Assembly (NCBI GenBank): GCA_040905145.1
Contig: JBBDSC010000046.1
Coordinates: forward strand, 1 to 52,289
Origin: DATGMS01 sp040905145
GTDB lineage: Bacteria; Bacteroidota; Bacteroidia; Cytophagales; Cyclobacteriaceae
Reading direction: 5' to 3'
Length of the DNA stretch: 52,289 nt
Shown: positions 1 through 9,032 of the stretch, in pieces
How positions within the stretch are numbered: the first letter of the stretch is position 1
How the letters are laid out: each line of letters starts with the position of its first letter
Notes under the pieces: model-generated
Databases searched by the model: none
What the model was told of the DNA's origin: nothing
The model's input: only the letters and a program-made list of their open reading frames with translations
Translations under genes and position numbers: made by a program

Positions 1-21
1 TACTCTCCGGTCTTCCAGCCG

Positions 22-1047
22 TCATATTCGTTCTTTAATTTCTTCCCGGCCATCGGCGTGCAATGCAAATCGTGTTTTTTCTTTGGGATGTGTATGTTCA
101 TAGCTGGGCCAGGGCCATCCTCCAAACTGGGTAAGCTGATATTCCCTCATGGCCTGGTGGATTTCCTGATTATTGTTCATAACGAATGGACCATGTTGTA
201 CCACTGGTTCATTGATCGGTCTTCCTTGTAAGAACAGCAATTCCGCAGATTGATCACCATTGGTCAGGGTAATTTCTTTTTCAGAAATCAAATCCATGGC
301 GTGCCCTTCGTCGACCTTAACATCTTCCGCTTCCAATTGCCCTCCTTTATAAAAGAAAAGGCTTCTATTGATACCCTCTTGTATGGCAGGAATGGTCCAA
401 ATAGCATTGGGATCCATCTTGATTTTCCAAATGGCAACTTCATTTCCAGGATCCGAAGCCCAGGAATCGGGAGCGGGGGCAGGACCTTTTACATCTCCGA
501 TTTTGCCTGAGACCACCTTAACCATGGTTTTGTTTCCTCTTTCATCCAAAACGGTAGTTACAGGAATATCTTCACTCCACAACATTTTGAAATGGGCTGG
601 GACCGACTTTTTGGAGCTGGGCAAATTCAGCCAGATTTGGAAAAGCAGCAAAGGATTCTCTTTTTGATCCTCCAGTAAAGGGAACATTTCGCAATGCATC
701 ACTCCTTTACCAGCAGTCATCCACTGTACATCGCCATTGCCGAAACGGCCAGCCGCTCCCAATGAATCGGAATGGTCTGCAAAGCCTTCTTCTACCAAGG
801 TGACAGTTTCAAAACCTTTATGGGGGTGCGCAGGAAATCCGGGAACATCTTTGCCATGATACATTCTCCAGCCATCTTTCAAGGTAAAATCCTGGCCGAG
901 ATTCCTGCCTGCCAAAGAAGCTTGAGGTCCTAAATTTTCATTTCCAGCTGGATATTGGTCTTTATGGTAGGCACAGAATAGAAATGGATCCTGTGTTTCC
1001 CACTGAAAACCCAATTTTTTGATTTTTATTATTGCGGGTTCATCCAT
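22..1047 (-). CDS. Pirin family protein (cupin)
   Basis: A 341-residue bicupin of the pirin family, cytosolic and without a signal peptide. Pirins bind one metal ion (usually iron); some oxidise quercetin, others are redox-linked regulators, so the substrate here is unknown. The N-terminal cupin carries the metal ligand set: H74 and H76 in the motif HPHKGFETVT and H118/E120 in the motif MHCEMFP, in the same pattern as the human H56/H58/H101/E103 set. The C-terminal cupin (about residues 190-290) is more divergent, and the tail beyond it is longer than in short pirins (usually 230-300 residues). It is transcribed away from the isomerase-like gene at 1231 and its 3' end lies near the window edge, so operon partners downstream cannot be seen. 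Confidence 0.9.
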   Translation of the reverse strand: MDEPAIIKIKKLGFQWETQDPFLFCAYHKDQYPAGNENLGPQASLAGRNLGQDFTLKDGWRMYHGKDVPGFPAHPHKGFETVTLVEEGFADHSDSLGAAGRFGNGDVQWMTAGKGVMHCEMFPLLEDQKENPLLLFQIWLNLPSSKKSVPAHFKMLWSEDIPVTTVLDERGNKTMVKVVSGKIGDVKGPAPAPDSWASDPGNEVAIWKIKMDPNAIWTIPAIQEGINRSLFFYKGGQLEAEDVKVDEGHAMDLISEKEITLTNGDQSAELLFLQGRPINEPVVQHGPFVMNNNQEIHQAMREYQLTQFGGWPWPSYEHTHPKEKTRFALHADGREEIKERI

Positions 1048-1230
1048 GATTAAAAAACAGTCGAGTTTGAATTAGATGTATATACATGAATTAATTCGTT
1101 TTCCTTGGTTTTAGTTCATTTGACATGGTTAATTACCCAAATAAATTTCTTTGATTCATTGTTTAATTCCCCATAATTATAGTTGTTTATAGGTCAATTA
1201 AAAAACACAACTTTATAATCATATTGAAGA

Positions 1231-2067
1231 ATGAACGATCGCAGGGATTTTATAAAAAAAGGCATGGTAGGCTTTGTGGCCGGATCAGCTCTTTCCTTTA
1301 CCAAGACCAAAGCCTCTACTATATTCAAAGGGAAAACAGACTCTTTTAAATTGGGCATTGCAGGCTATAGTTTTGTACATTTTGATCTGGATATATCGTT
1401 GGAGATGATGGAGAAAGTCGATGTGAATTACCTTTGCATTAAGGATTTCCATTTACCTTATGACAGTACCTCAGAACAAATAGCAGCTTTCCATAGTCAG
1501 CTCAAAGATTCAGGGGTAACCGGCTATGCGGTAGGACCTATTTATACGGAAACCCGGGAAGAAATAGATAATGCTTTTGATTATGCCAAACGGGTCGGTG
1601 TGGATATGGTCGTAGGTATTCCTGCCCATGAAAATTTAGAATATTTAGATTCAAAAGTAAAGGAACATGACATCCGTTATGCCATTCATAACCATGGTCC
1701 CGAGGACAAATTGTATCCCAATGCCACTTCAATTATAAAGTTGATCAAAGATCTGGATTCACGGATAGGCTTATGTTTTGATATGGGGCATAATATGAGG
1801 GATGGACATGATCCCATAGCGGATTTGGAAAAATATTCGGACAGAATTTTTGACATGCACCTAAAGGATGTCACCGCTGCCAAAGCAGAAGGAAAAACCT
1901 GTGAATTGGGCCGGGGTGTCATAGATATACCTGCCTTTGTAAAAATGCTACGCGAGGTCAACTATTCGGGAGTATGTAGCTTGGAATATGAAAAGGACAT
2001 GAAAGATCCTTTGGCGGGAATAGCAGAGTCCGTCGGTTACTTTAAAGGGGTGGTTGATGCTACCTGA
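1231..2067 (+). CDS. Tat-exported sugar phosphate isomerase/epimerase-like TIM barrel
   Basis: A 278-residue AP-endonuclease-2-like TIM barrel (xylose isomerase-like family). The N-terminus has a twin-arginine signal, DRRDFIKKG followed by a hydrophobic stretch, so the mature enzyme is probably periplasmic. Metal and substrate residues typical of the family are present: IHNHGPED, CFDMGHNM, DMHLKDV and SLEYEKD near the C-terminus. In Bacteroidota such Tat-exported homologues often sit beside Gfo/Idh/MocA oxidoreductases and sugar transporters; here the neighbour is the convergent SSS symporter, 35 bases away. The exact sugar cannot be read from the sequence. The ATG at 1231 directly precedes the Tat motif, which supports this start. 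Confidence 0.85.
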   Translation: MNDRRDFIKKGMVGFVAGSALSFTKTKASTIFKGKTDSFKLGIAGYSFVHFDLDISLEMMEKVDVNYLCIKDFHLPYDSTSEQIAAFHSQLKDSGVTGYAVGPIYTETREEIDNAFDYAKRVGVDMVVGIPAHENLEYLDSKVKEHDIRYAIHNHGPEDKLYPNATSIIKLIKDLDSRIGLCFDMGHNMRDGHDPIADLEKYSDRIFDMHLKDVTAAKAEGKTCELGRGVIDIPAFVKMLREVNYSGVCSLEYEKDMKDPLAGIAESVGYFKGVVDAT

Positions 2068-2102
2068 TAAGCTGTTAGGAATGAACGGATAATCCTATTC
2101 CA

Positions 2103-3677
2103 CTATCTTCCCAGCAAATAATAAATCAAAATAGTAATTGCACAAAGGGCCAGTGAAAGAGGTTTGGCATATTTCCAAGGTGTCATATCCAAGTGTGCCT
2201 TTTGTGGCATTACCATTCGGCTCTTGCGGGGATATCTCAGGGATACCAGATACATGACCACTAAATTCAACACAAATTCAATTCCCCAGATATGGATAAA
2301 ATGTATATCTATATTGATAAGAAAAGTGGTGATCAGATAAAATAACAAGCCGGTGACCAGACCCACTTTTGCGCCTACGGCCGAAATTTGGGGGATAAAC
2401 AAGCCGGCAAGTAGTATGGAAGCAATGGGAATGAAAAATATGCCATTGAGTTGTTGCATCAATTGATACAATCCTTCGGGGGCATTGCCCACTAAAGGTG
2501 CTATAAGAATGGAAAGTACCGCTAATACCACGGAACTAAGCTTTCCTACCCGGACGAGTTTTTTATCCGAAGCTTTTGGCTGGATTAATTTTTTGTAAAT
2601 ATCCAAACTGAAAATAGTGGCAGAAGAATTCAATACACTGTTGAAAGTACTTAAAATGGCTCCTAAAACCACTGCCGCAAAAAAGCCGACCAGGCTCACA
2701 GGAAGAACTTCCTTTACCAACTCCGGATAAATAAAATCCTGGCTATCAAAAAATTGATCCCCAAAATAATAAAAAGCAATGATTCCTGGCAAAATAATGA
2801 TCAAAGGGACCAGAATTTTTAAAATGCCGGCATATAATAAACCTTTCTGTGCTTCAGCCATGTTTTTGGCACCAAAGACCCGTTGAATAATCGTTTGGTT
2901 CATTCCCCAAAAGTAAATTTGATTGATCATCAGTCCCGTAAACAGGGTACTAAAAGGCAAAACCGAATCTTCGGCTCCAATCACGTTGAACTTTTCAGGA
3001 ATGGTTGCATAAACCTTGGAAAGTCCGCTCGAAACACTCCCATTGCCAATCTCCCAAAGTGCAAAAATCGGAACCAATAAACCGGCAACAATCAATCCAA
3101 TCGCATTTATGGAATCCGAAAAAGCCACTGCTTTTAGCCCGCCCAAGATCGCATACAAGGAGCCGATCACCCCTATAGTCAATACCGTGACCCAAATCCC
3201 TTCTGTTTTGCTTATGTTGAGCACTTCTGAGACATTAAATATGCTTTCAAGATTGATGGCTCCCGTATAAAGGACAATAGGCAATAAAGTCACCACAAAG
3301 GAAACCATCAGCAGTAGGGCCACAATGGTTTTGGTCAGCCCATCATACCTGTTCTGGATGTATTCAGGAATGGTCGTTAATCCCATTCTTAGATAGGTGG
3401 GTAAAAAATAAAGAGCGGCAATGACCAAGGCAATGGCAGATGTCACTTCCCAAGCGATGATAATCATCCCATTTTTGTAGGCGGATCCATTCATGCCTAT
3501 CAGGTGCTCTGTGGAAATATTGGTCATGATCATGGAACCGGCGATGACCAGTCCTGTCAAGCTTCTTCCGCCCAGGAAGTATCCGTCTTTAGTACCAATA
3601 TTGTCCTTGCGTAACTTATACCATGAAAAAAAGGCGACAAATAGTGTAAAACCAAGGAAGGTAATCAGGGTCAGCAT
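2103..3677 (-). CDS. Sodium:solute symporter (SSS/SLC5 family)
   Basis: A 524-residue polytopic inner membrane protein with about 13-14 hydrophobic segments, the usual size of SSS/SLC5 transporters. Family marks include the N-terminal segment DGYFLGGRSLTG and the following MTNISTEHLIG, plus PEYIQNRYDG after the third helix. It should move a sugar, polyol or related solute with Na+. It lies 27 bases downstream of the inositol oxygenase gene on the same strand and is probably co-transcribed with it, so myo-inositol or a related polyol is a reasonable substrate guess; this is inference from context. SLC5 family members do include myo-inositol transporters. Confidence 0.9.
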   Translation of the reverse strand: MLTLITFLGFTLFVAFFSWYKLRKDNIGTKDGYFLGGRSLTGLVIAGSMIMTNISTEHLIGMNGSAYKNGMIIIAWEVTSAIALVIAALYFLPTYLRMGLTTIPEYIQNRYDGLTKTIVALLLMVSFVVTLLPIVLYTGAINLESIFNVSEVLNISKTEGIWVTVLTIGVIGSLYAILGGLKAVAFSDSINAIGLIVAGLLVPIFALWEIGNGSVSSGLSKVYATIPEKFNVIGAEDSVLPFSTLFTGLMINQIYFWGMNQTIIQRVFGAKNMAEAQKGLLYAGILKILVPLIIILPGIIAFYYFGDQFFDSQDFIYPELVKEVLPVSLVGFFAAVVLGAILSTFNSVLNSSATIFSLDIYKKLIQPKASDKKLVRVGKLSSVVLAVLSILIAPLVGNAPEGLYQLMQQLNGIFFIPIASILLAGLFIPQISAVGAKVGLVTGLLFYLITTFLINIDIHFIHIWGIEFVLNLVVMYLVSLRYPRKSRMVMPQKAHLDMTPWKYAKPLSLALCAITILIYYLLGR

Positions 3678-3704
3678 GCAAAGAGTTATTAAATAGCCTG
3701 CTTG

Positions 3705-4583
3705 TTAGAATTTCAAGGTAGCAGGGAGGTACTTGGCGACCAAATCCTCGTAATAGGGGCGAAGGGCTTTGGCATCCGGGGGCACAGGGACTTTAGAATA
3801 CAGATCATAAGGGTTGAATTTATCTACCCATTTGAACATTTCCCTATCATGCTCATTCATCAAATGATCATAGGCATTTTCCCTGTGTTGGGGATAAAAA
3901 GAATGGTACCTGATCATATATAGGGCGGGCTCCGGTAAATGGGCCTTCACCATTTGAAAGAGATATTCATCATGCCCCCAGGACATATTTACGTTGTCCA
4001 GTCCGCAATTGGGCTTATATATGCCATATTTTGTATTAAACCTTTCATCTTTTGAATCAGGGTTGGCCTCAAAAAATTCGGAATAAACGATTTTATCGGA
4101 GTGTTGACAGCCCACGGGGAAGGTATCGCCCACAACGGCCCATTGAGGTTCTCCAAAGAGGCACAATACTTTGCCCATATCATGCATAAAACCGGTCAGG
4201 ACAAACCAATCCGGATGTCCATCTGCCCTAATGGCCTCAGAGGTCTGCAGCAAATGTTGTAATTGGTCCAGGTTGGTATCAGGATCTGAATCATCCACCA
4301 GAGTGTTTAGGAAATCTATGGCATCCCAAAAGGACATTTCACGTTTATCAAACCTTAAAAACTCCTCCTGTTTATTGTTCACAAAATCATAGGTTTGATA
4401 GGTGTGGTTAAGCCTATAAAATTCTTTAACGGTGTTTACCCTCTCCGAATCTTCATAGTTGCGATATTCTTCCTTGGCTTTGGTAGAAGATTTAGGTTCC
4501 GGATAGCGAACGATCAAATCATCTTCCCAATCTTCAATACTTTGCAAGGGTGCGATTTCTTTTTCTGACAGGTTGATCTTCAT
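3705..4583 (-). CDS. Inositol oxygenase (MIOX)
   Basis: A 292-residue member of the myo-inositol oxygenase family, an HD-domain di-iron enzyme that cleaves myo-inositol with O2 to D-glucuronate in the cytosol. All six iron ligands of the human enzyme have counterparts: H110 (LQHLLQTSEAIR), H134/D135 (GFMHDMGKV), H204 (SWGHDEYL), H227 (IRYHSFYP) and D254 (KWVDKFNPYD). Length matches the eukaryotic enzyme (about 285). It is the first gene of a likely two-gene operon with the SSS transporter. MIOX is mostly eukaryotic but is also known in some Bacteroidota. Downstream glucuronate genes are not in this window. Confidence 0.93.
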   Translation of the reverse strand: MKINLSEKEIAPLQSIEDWEDDLIVRYPEPKSSTKAKEEYRNYEDSERVNTVKEFYRLNHTYQTYDFVNNKQEEFLRFDKREMSFWDAIDFLNTLVDDSDPDTNLDQLQHLLQTSEAIRADGHPDWFVLTGFMHDMGKVLCLFGEPQWAVVGDTFPVGCQHSDKIVYSEFFEANPDSKDERFNTKYGIYKPNCGLDNVNMSWGHDEYLFQMVKAHLPEPALYMIRYHSFYPQHRENAYDHLMNEHDREMFKWVDKFNPYDLYSKVPVPPDAKALRPYYEDLVAKYLPATLKF

Positions 4584-4744
4584 ATTTGAATGCCTTTGAA
4601 TTGTTTGGAAATTTAAGAAATTTATATCTGTCTTGTTTATGTTTTATAGGTTAAATTTTAAGAGGGGGTGATTCAGAAACCTCAACTAAAATAATATACC
4701 ATGATTCAGCCTTTTCTCAAAGTTAACGAAATTCTTTCAAAGTT

Positions 4745-5063
4745 TACGAAAGGGATCGCCTTCGCTATTGATCTGGTCCCGATGCCCGGGAGAAAAAGCC
4801 CGGGGGAAAACGCAAAAACCTGATCCGATTGGGAGTTGACAAAGACCATGTCTATGCATGGAAGGGTGTTTTATTCTTTTCATGGACGAAATTGAACTTT
4901 ATAATTTACCTACGGACATCAGTGAAACGAAAAATGTGGCGGCCGAAAACCGGATGTAGAGAAAATCAAGGAACTGGCGGAGGAAATGAGATTGGAGTTG
5001 GGGGACAAATTGAAGGGAATGGAAGGTAAAGGGAACAGGCAGCCTGGAAAAGTGGGTATATAA
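4745..5063 (+). pseudogene. Decayed sulfatase C-terminal fragment
   Basis: This otherwise empty gap holds the tail of an arylsulfatase-like gene. From 4888 one frame reads ELYNLPTDISETKNVAAEN, the usual C-terminal motif of sulfatases, and then hits a stop at 4957. Shifting frame at 4950 continues as PDVEKIKELAEEMRLELGDK and on to a stop at 5061-5063, which is consistent with loss of a single C. Upstream, weaker pieces such as AIDLVP and KSPGEN resemble the segment before the tail. The catalytic N-terminal part (CxPSR region) is absent. No start codon or intact frame remains, so no product is expected. Confidence 0.65.
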
Positions 5064-5122
5064 AATCACATTGGCTATAAGAACTTGAGCGTAATTTGAT
5101 GGATTTAGCTAACTTTGAAGAA

Positions 5123-5362
5123 ATGCCAACAGTACTCATAGAAAGTGGATTTAGATTTTTTTTCTATTCTTCAGAAGGAAATGAGCCGGTGCATATACAT
5201 GTGACGAAGGGAGATGCCGAAGGCAAAATTTGGCTGGAACCGCATTTTCAACCAGCATATATGCATGGATTCACACCTGCGGAAGGGAAAAAAGTGATTA
5301 CAGTGGCAGAAAAAAATAAAATGTATTTTAAAAAGAGATGGCATGAGCACTTCAACCAATAA
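5123..5362 (+). CDS. DUF4160 domain protein
   Basis: A 79-residue protein of the DUF4160 family: it opens MPTVLIESGFRFFFYSSEG and carries the NEPVHIHVTKGD motif, then a lysine-rich end. Biochemical function is unknown. The frame is open back to a TTG at 5096 and an ATG at 5099, but family members start at MPT, so 5123 is preferred. Its last 20 bases overlap the next gene, a DUF2442 protein, a pairing seen repeatedly in bacteria and sometimes listed as toxin-antitoxin-like. It lies just after the sulfatase relic, in a region that looks acquired or decaying. Confidence 0.8.
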   Translation: MPTVLIESGFRFFFYSSEGNEPVHIHVTKGDAEGKIWLEPHFQPAYMHGFTPAEGKKVITVAEKNKMYFKKRWHEHFNQ

Positions 5363-5648
5363 TTATGATGCCCTGGAGCAACTGATTTATCAGGAAAACA
5401 TCAGGATAAAAAGCCTTGATATACATCCCGAACTGGATATATTATTGATACTTCTCAATACCGGAAGTGTATTAAAAGAACCTCTGTCAAGATATGCTTT
5501 GTTATCAACGGCAACGGTTGAGCAACTATCTAAATATGAACTGATTGGGGGAGGGACAGGCATCCATTGGACTGATTTGGATGAAGATTTAAGTCTGAAA
5601 GGGTTCTTAAGGAACAGTCTGAAGGACATGGTAGTTAACCGAACATAA
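5343..5648 (+). CDS. DUF2442 domain protein
   Basis: A 101-residue DUF2442 protein. Diagnostic stretches are LLNTGSVLKEPLSRY, then ELIGGGTGIHW and TDLDEDLSLKGFL near the C-terminus. Function is not established; DUF2442 proteins have been proposed as the DNA-binding or antitoxin partner of DUF4160 proteins. The start codon lies inside the DUF4160 gene (20-base overlap), so translation is probably coupled. It ends only three bases from the convergent menD gene, leaving no room for a separate terminator. Confidence 0.8.
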   Translation: MSTSTNNYDALEQLIYQENIRIKSLDIHPELDILLILLNTGSVLKEPLSRYALLSTATVEQLSKYELIGGGTGIHWTDLDEDLSLKGFLRNSLKDMVVNRT

Positions 5649-5651
5649 CGG

Positions 5652-7343
5652 TCAGATTTCAAATACTTGCTTCACTGCTGCTTTAATCTGCTGGAGGATT
5701 TGAGCATTTTTCTTGCTTTCAGAAGTGATTTCCAGAATTTTTGGCCTGACTGAAGGGTGATAGAAATTTTTCAGGATCTCCTTTAAATTTACTTCATCTT
5801 CCACCAGGGCATATTCAAAGCCATGTTCCTGGGCTAAAAAATCCGCATTTAATTTTTGTTTGGTTTCGAAAAATTCTTCCAGTTCCGGCTGCCTTGAAGG
5901 CCCCTCTATCAATCTGAAAATCCCTCCTGCATGATTGTTGAGCAGGATGATCCTCAGATTGGGAAGGCTGTAGTTATGCCAGAAGGCATTCCTGTCATAA
6001 AAGAAGGCCATATCTCCTGTGATCAGGACAACAGGCTCCTTGGTGGTAAAAGTACAGCCTATAGCGGTGCTGTTCGATCCGTCAATGCCACTGGTGCCTC
6101 TATTGCATATGACCTCCTGATCACTGTCCTTTATTCCAATAAAGTTGACATATCTGACCGGCATACTGTTCGACAAATGTATTTTAGAAGGTGAGGGGAG
6201 GTGCTTTAAGCATTCATGGATGGCTTTGTATTCCCCAAAATCAGCCTGTTCCATTATTTGAGGGAAATGGTACATTAATTTTTCTTCCGCATTTTTCCAC
6301 TGATCATAAAATGATTCATCGGTAGCCTGCAGGTTTTCATCGAGAAGTTTAAGCAAGTAAGATGGATGGGTTTGAATTTTCTTGTCCAGGCGCTGATAGG
6401 TATCCGGGACATAGCCGTTGGGTTGAATGTGCCAATGGGCTGCTTCTGATTTTCTCAAAAATAATTTCAGGGATTTTGAAATAATGGACTTTCCAAAACT
6501 GATAATCAGATCCGGACAAATCCCCGATTGGTCCTCCTGGACCTGTAAAAAATGATCATGATAAGTAATGGAATGATCAGATTGTAAATTACTGATCACA
6601 TCAGTCACCACTACAGCTTTTTTATCCTGAATGATTTTATTCAATAATGTGGTGATCTCTGGGTTGGGCCGCTGTTGTCCGGGTACGATAAGAATTCTTC
6701 TATACTTTTCCAGGGAAGTCTTCAGTTTCAATATGGAATCATCAGAAAGAACAGGTATTCCTTTTATTTCATCAAAAACTCTGGGTTTATTTTTAAAGGA
6801 GAAGATTTCTTCGTTTTCAGGATAAAAAGGTTCCCGAAGGGGGATATTAAGATGAACAGGACCGCAAGGGTACTGACCTGCCTTATTGATGGCTTCATTG
6901 GTTATTCTCTGGGCATGCCAGATTTTATCAGGATGGGAAAATTCATCTGGGAAAGTAAAGTCGGCCTTTATGTGTTTTCCAAAGCTATTTTCCTGTCTGA
7001 TGGTTTGACCGTCCCATTGGTCAATCCATTCAGCTGGGCGGTCCGCGGTAATAACGATCAGGGGGATTTGTTGGAAAAAAGCTTCTGCCACAGCCGGGGC
7101 ATAATTCAAGGCTGCTGAACCACTGGTACAGACCAGCACCACAGGCTTCTCCAGTTGTTGGGCCATTCCCAAAGCGATAAATGCCGCGGACCGCTCATCG
7201 GCTATCGTCCGACAATGTATTTCAGGATGGCGTACAAAGGCCAAAGTGATAGGGGCACATCTTGAACCAGGTGAAAGAATGACATTCTTTATTCCTTTTT
7301 TAGCACAAATGGCGGCGAGGTCGATGATAGGCTGTAGGATCAA
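5652..7343 (-). CDS. menD: 2-succinyl-5-enolpyruvyl-6-hydroxy-3-cyclohexene-1-carboxylate synthase (MenD)
   Basis: A 563-residue thiamine diphosphate enzyme that joins isochorismate and 2-oxoglutarate in menaquinone synthesis. The N-terminal Pyr domain has NVILSPGSRCAPI and the TPP-activating glutamate region IADERSAAFIALG; the C-terminal PP domain has NRGTSGIDGS and GDMAFFYDRNAFW, followed by ILLNNHAGGIFR. Length matches MenD (about 550-580). Homologues start with M-x-LQPI-DLA, and here that position is a TTG codon (7341-7343), so a TTG start is inferred. It follows menF by 10 bases and is the last gene of menI-menF-menD. Confidence 0.95.
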   Translation of the reverse strand: MILQPIIDLAAICAKKGIKNVILSPGSRCAPITLAFVRHPEIHCRTIADERSAAFIALGMAQQLEKPVVLVCTSGSAALNYAPAVAEAFFQQIPLIVITADRPAEWIDQWDGQTIRQENSFGKHIKADFTFPDEFSHPDKIWHAQRITNEAINKAGQYPCGPVHLNIPLREPFYPENEEIFSFKNKPRVFDEIKGIPVLSDDSILKLKTSLEKYRRILIVPGQQRPNPEITTLLNKIIQDKKAVVVTDVISNLQSDHSITYHDHFLQVQEDQSGICPDLIISFGKSIISKSLKLFLRKSEAAHWHIQPNGYVPDTYQRLDKKIQTHPSYLLKLLDENLQATDESFYDQWKNAEEKLMYHFPQIMEQADFGEYKAIHECLKHLPSPSKIHLSNSMPVRYVNFIGIKDSDQEVICNRGTSGIDGSNSTAIGCTFTTKEPVVLITGDMAFFYDRNAFWHNYSLPNLRIILLNNHAGGIFRLIEGPSRQPELEEFFETKQKLNADFLAQEHGFEYALVEDEVNLKEILKNFYHPSVRPKILEITSESKKNAQILQQIKAAVKQVFEI

Positions 7344-7353
7344 AGTTTTTGTC

Positions 7354-8562
7354 TTATTGAATGAATTTACCGATGATATCGCATTTCAATTCTGTTTCTT
7401 CCCACTCTTTCTCCGGAACTGAATCTTCAGTCACACCTGCTCCGGCATATAGAATGGCATGGTATGGGAGAAGCTTGGCACACCTCAGGTTAACGAATAT
7501 GGTGGTTTCATCTTCAATATTTACGGGTCCAATAAATCCCGAAAATAAGGAGCGGTCAAACTTTTCATTCTTTTGGATGAATTCCAGTGCCTTATCCCTG
7601 GGCATCCCTCCCACAGCAGAGGTAGGATGTAACAAGTCCAACATAACAGAACCCAACAGTGGAAAATTAGTTGCCTTCATATTGACTTTAAAATCCGTCC
7701 TGAGGTGAAGTAAATTGCCTGCTATATCAGTTTTTGGTCCAATTTCCTCATATTCCCTTAAGCGGATTTTTTTGAAGCAATTGACAATATACCGACTGAC
7801 CAATGCCTGTTCCTCGATTTCTTTTTGGGTCCAGGCCACATGCTTCAGTGGGTTGTCACCTACCGTTTTTTGTGACCCTGCCAAAGACATGGTAGAGAAG
7901 TTGTCCCCTTTGGTTTTGATCAGGATTTCCGGGGAGGCACCTATCCAGCTACCCCAGGTGGGGATATGAAAAAAATTCACAAAAGCATTTGGATAGGCTT
8001 TGCAAAGGCTTAGGTAAGTTTTGATGATATCAAATGGCTCGCTGAGTTTCACTTTTTTTCTTCTCACAGGGACAATTTTGTAGAGATGGCCGGAATCTAT
8101 TGCCTCAATGCCTTTTCGTACCTCTTCCATAAAATCCTCTTTTGAGGTGGAGGTAATGGATGGATCTTCTGCTGCGATCAAACTTTGGCTTACAAGATTC
8201 TTTTTGATTCTTGTTTTTACCAAAGACTGATCGAAATGAGCCCCAACCAATGAATACAATTGATCGGATTCTATTTTTTTCTCATGGAGATCAACTTTAA
8301 AAAAATCGTTGGCTTCTAAATACAGGGCCTTTTTGTCTTCCTGGTCAGCAAATGGATGAATGATGAAGCCGGAGGGCAGATTTTCCAATTGAAGAGGAAC
8401 ACGTTTGATCTTTTCGCTTTTATCAATGATGATTTGTATCAGTTGTTCTTTTGGCTTTTTCCAAACGGCTATTTGAAAATTGCCTTCTAAGGCAGCCAAT
8501 AAAACTAAATCCAAAAATTCTTCCTGACTATATTGTTTGACTTTAACCGTAGTATTATCCAT
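7354..8562 (-). CDS. menF: Isochorismate synthase (MenF/EntC family)
   Basis: A 402-residue chorismate-binding enzyme that isomerises chorismate to isochorismate, the first step toward menaquinone. The catalytic C-terminal half shows the family pattern: KIVPVRRKK, FFHIPTWGSWIGASPEIL, MSLAGSQ, then LLHPTSAVGGMPRDKAL, SGFIGPVN and LYAGAGVTEDS near the end. The first 150 residues are weakly conserved, as is usual. It starts two bases after the menI stop codon and ends 10 bases before menD, so the three are surely co-transcribed. Association with menD favours menaquinone over siderophore synthesis. Confidence 0.94.
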   Translation of the reverse strand: MDNTTVKVKQYSQEEFLDLVLLAALEGNFQIAVWKKPKEQLIQIIIDKSEKIKRVPLQLENLPSGFIIHPFADQEDKKALYLEANDFFKVDLHEKKIESDQLYSLVGAHFDQSLVKTRIKKNLVSQSLIAAEDPSITSTSKEDFMEEVRKGIEAIDSGHLYKIVPVRRKKVKLSEPFDIIKTYLSLCKAYPNAFVNFFHIPTWGSWIGASPEILIKTKGDNFSTMSLAGSQKTVGDNPLKHVAWTQKEIEEQALVSRYIVNCFKKIRLREYEEIGPKTDIAGNLLHLRTDFKVNMKATNFPLLGSVMLDLLHPTSAVGGMPRDKALEFIQKNEKFDRSLFSGFIGPVNIEDETTIFVNLRCAKLLPYHAILYAGAGVTEDSVPEKEWEETELKCDIIGKFIQ

Positions 8563-8564
8563 AT

Positions 8565-8987
8565 TTATTTCTTGTCCAAAACCGCCAAGGTAATCCTGCT
8601 GATACAGGTCAATTCTTCCTGTTCAGAAAAAATTTTAATTTCCCAGACCTGGGTTTTTTTACCAAGGTGGATTGGTTTGGTAATGCCTTTTACTATGCCG
8701 CTTTTAATAGGTCTTAGGTGATTTGCATTGATTTCCAAACCTACACAATATTGTTTTTCCGTGTCCGTCACCAGGGTGGAAGCTATGCTTCCTAGTGTTT
8801 CTGCCAAGACCACATTTGCCCCCCCGTGTAACAGTCCCAAGGGTTGTTTAGTTCTTTCGTTGACAGGCATGGTTGCTTCCAGGAAGTCAGCTCCGACTTT
8901 AGTGAATTTGATGCCCAGAAAATCTACCATGGTATTTTTGCCCAAGTCATTCAAAAAATCAAGGTCAACGTTTTTTTTAAATATCAT
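8565..8987 (-). CDS. menI: Hotdog-fold thioesterase, probable 1,4-dihydroxy-2-naphthoyl-CoA hydrolase (MenI)
   Basis: A 140-residue PaaI/YdiI-type hotdog thioesterase. The active-site helix reads LGLLHGGANVVLAETLGS, with the catalytic glutamate at residue 63, the same place as in E. coli MenI (YdiI). It sits first in an operon with menF and menD, which supports hydrolysis of DHNA-CoA in menaquinone synthesis. The frame is open upstream to 9338, but that extension runs antisense through the histidine phosphatase gene and has no homology; the ATG at 8985-8987 (MIFKKNVDLD) is the natural start. Confidence 0.88.
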   Translation of the reverse strand: MIFKKNVDLDFLNDLGKNTMVDFLGIKFTKVGADFLEATMPVNERTKQPLGLLHGGANVVLAETLGSIASTLVTDTEKQYCVGLEINANHLRPIKSGIVKGITKPIHLGKKTQVWEIKIFSEQEELTCISRITLAVLDKK

Positions 8988-9032
8988 GTTGTAGTTGTAA
9001 TTGAATAAAAGTCTTTTCTTTGAAACTGTTAA

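Noticed and set aside
4829..5029. 66-codon frame over the sulfatase relic
   Set aside because: It reads across the relic in a frame unrelated to sulfatase and has no protein-like features.
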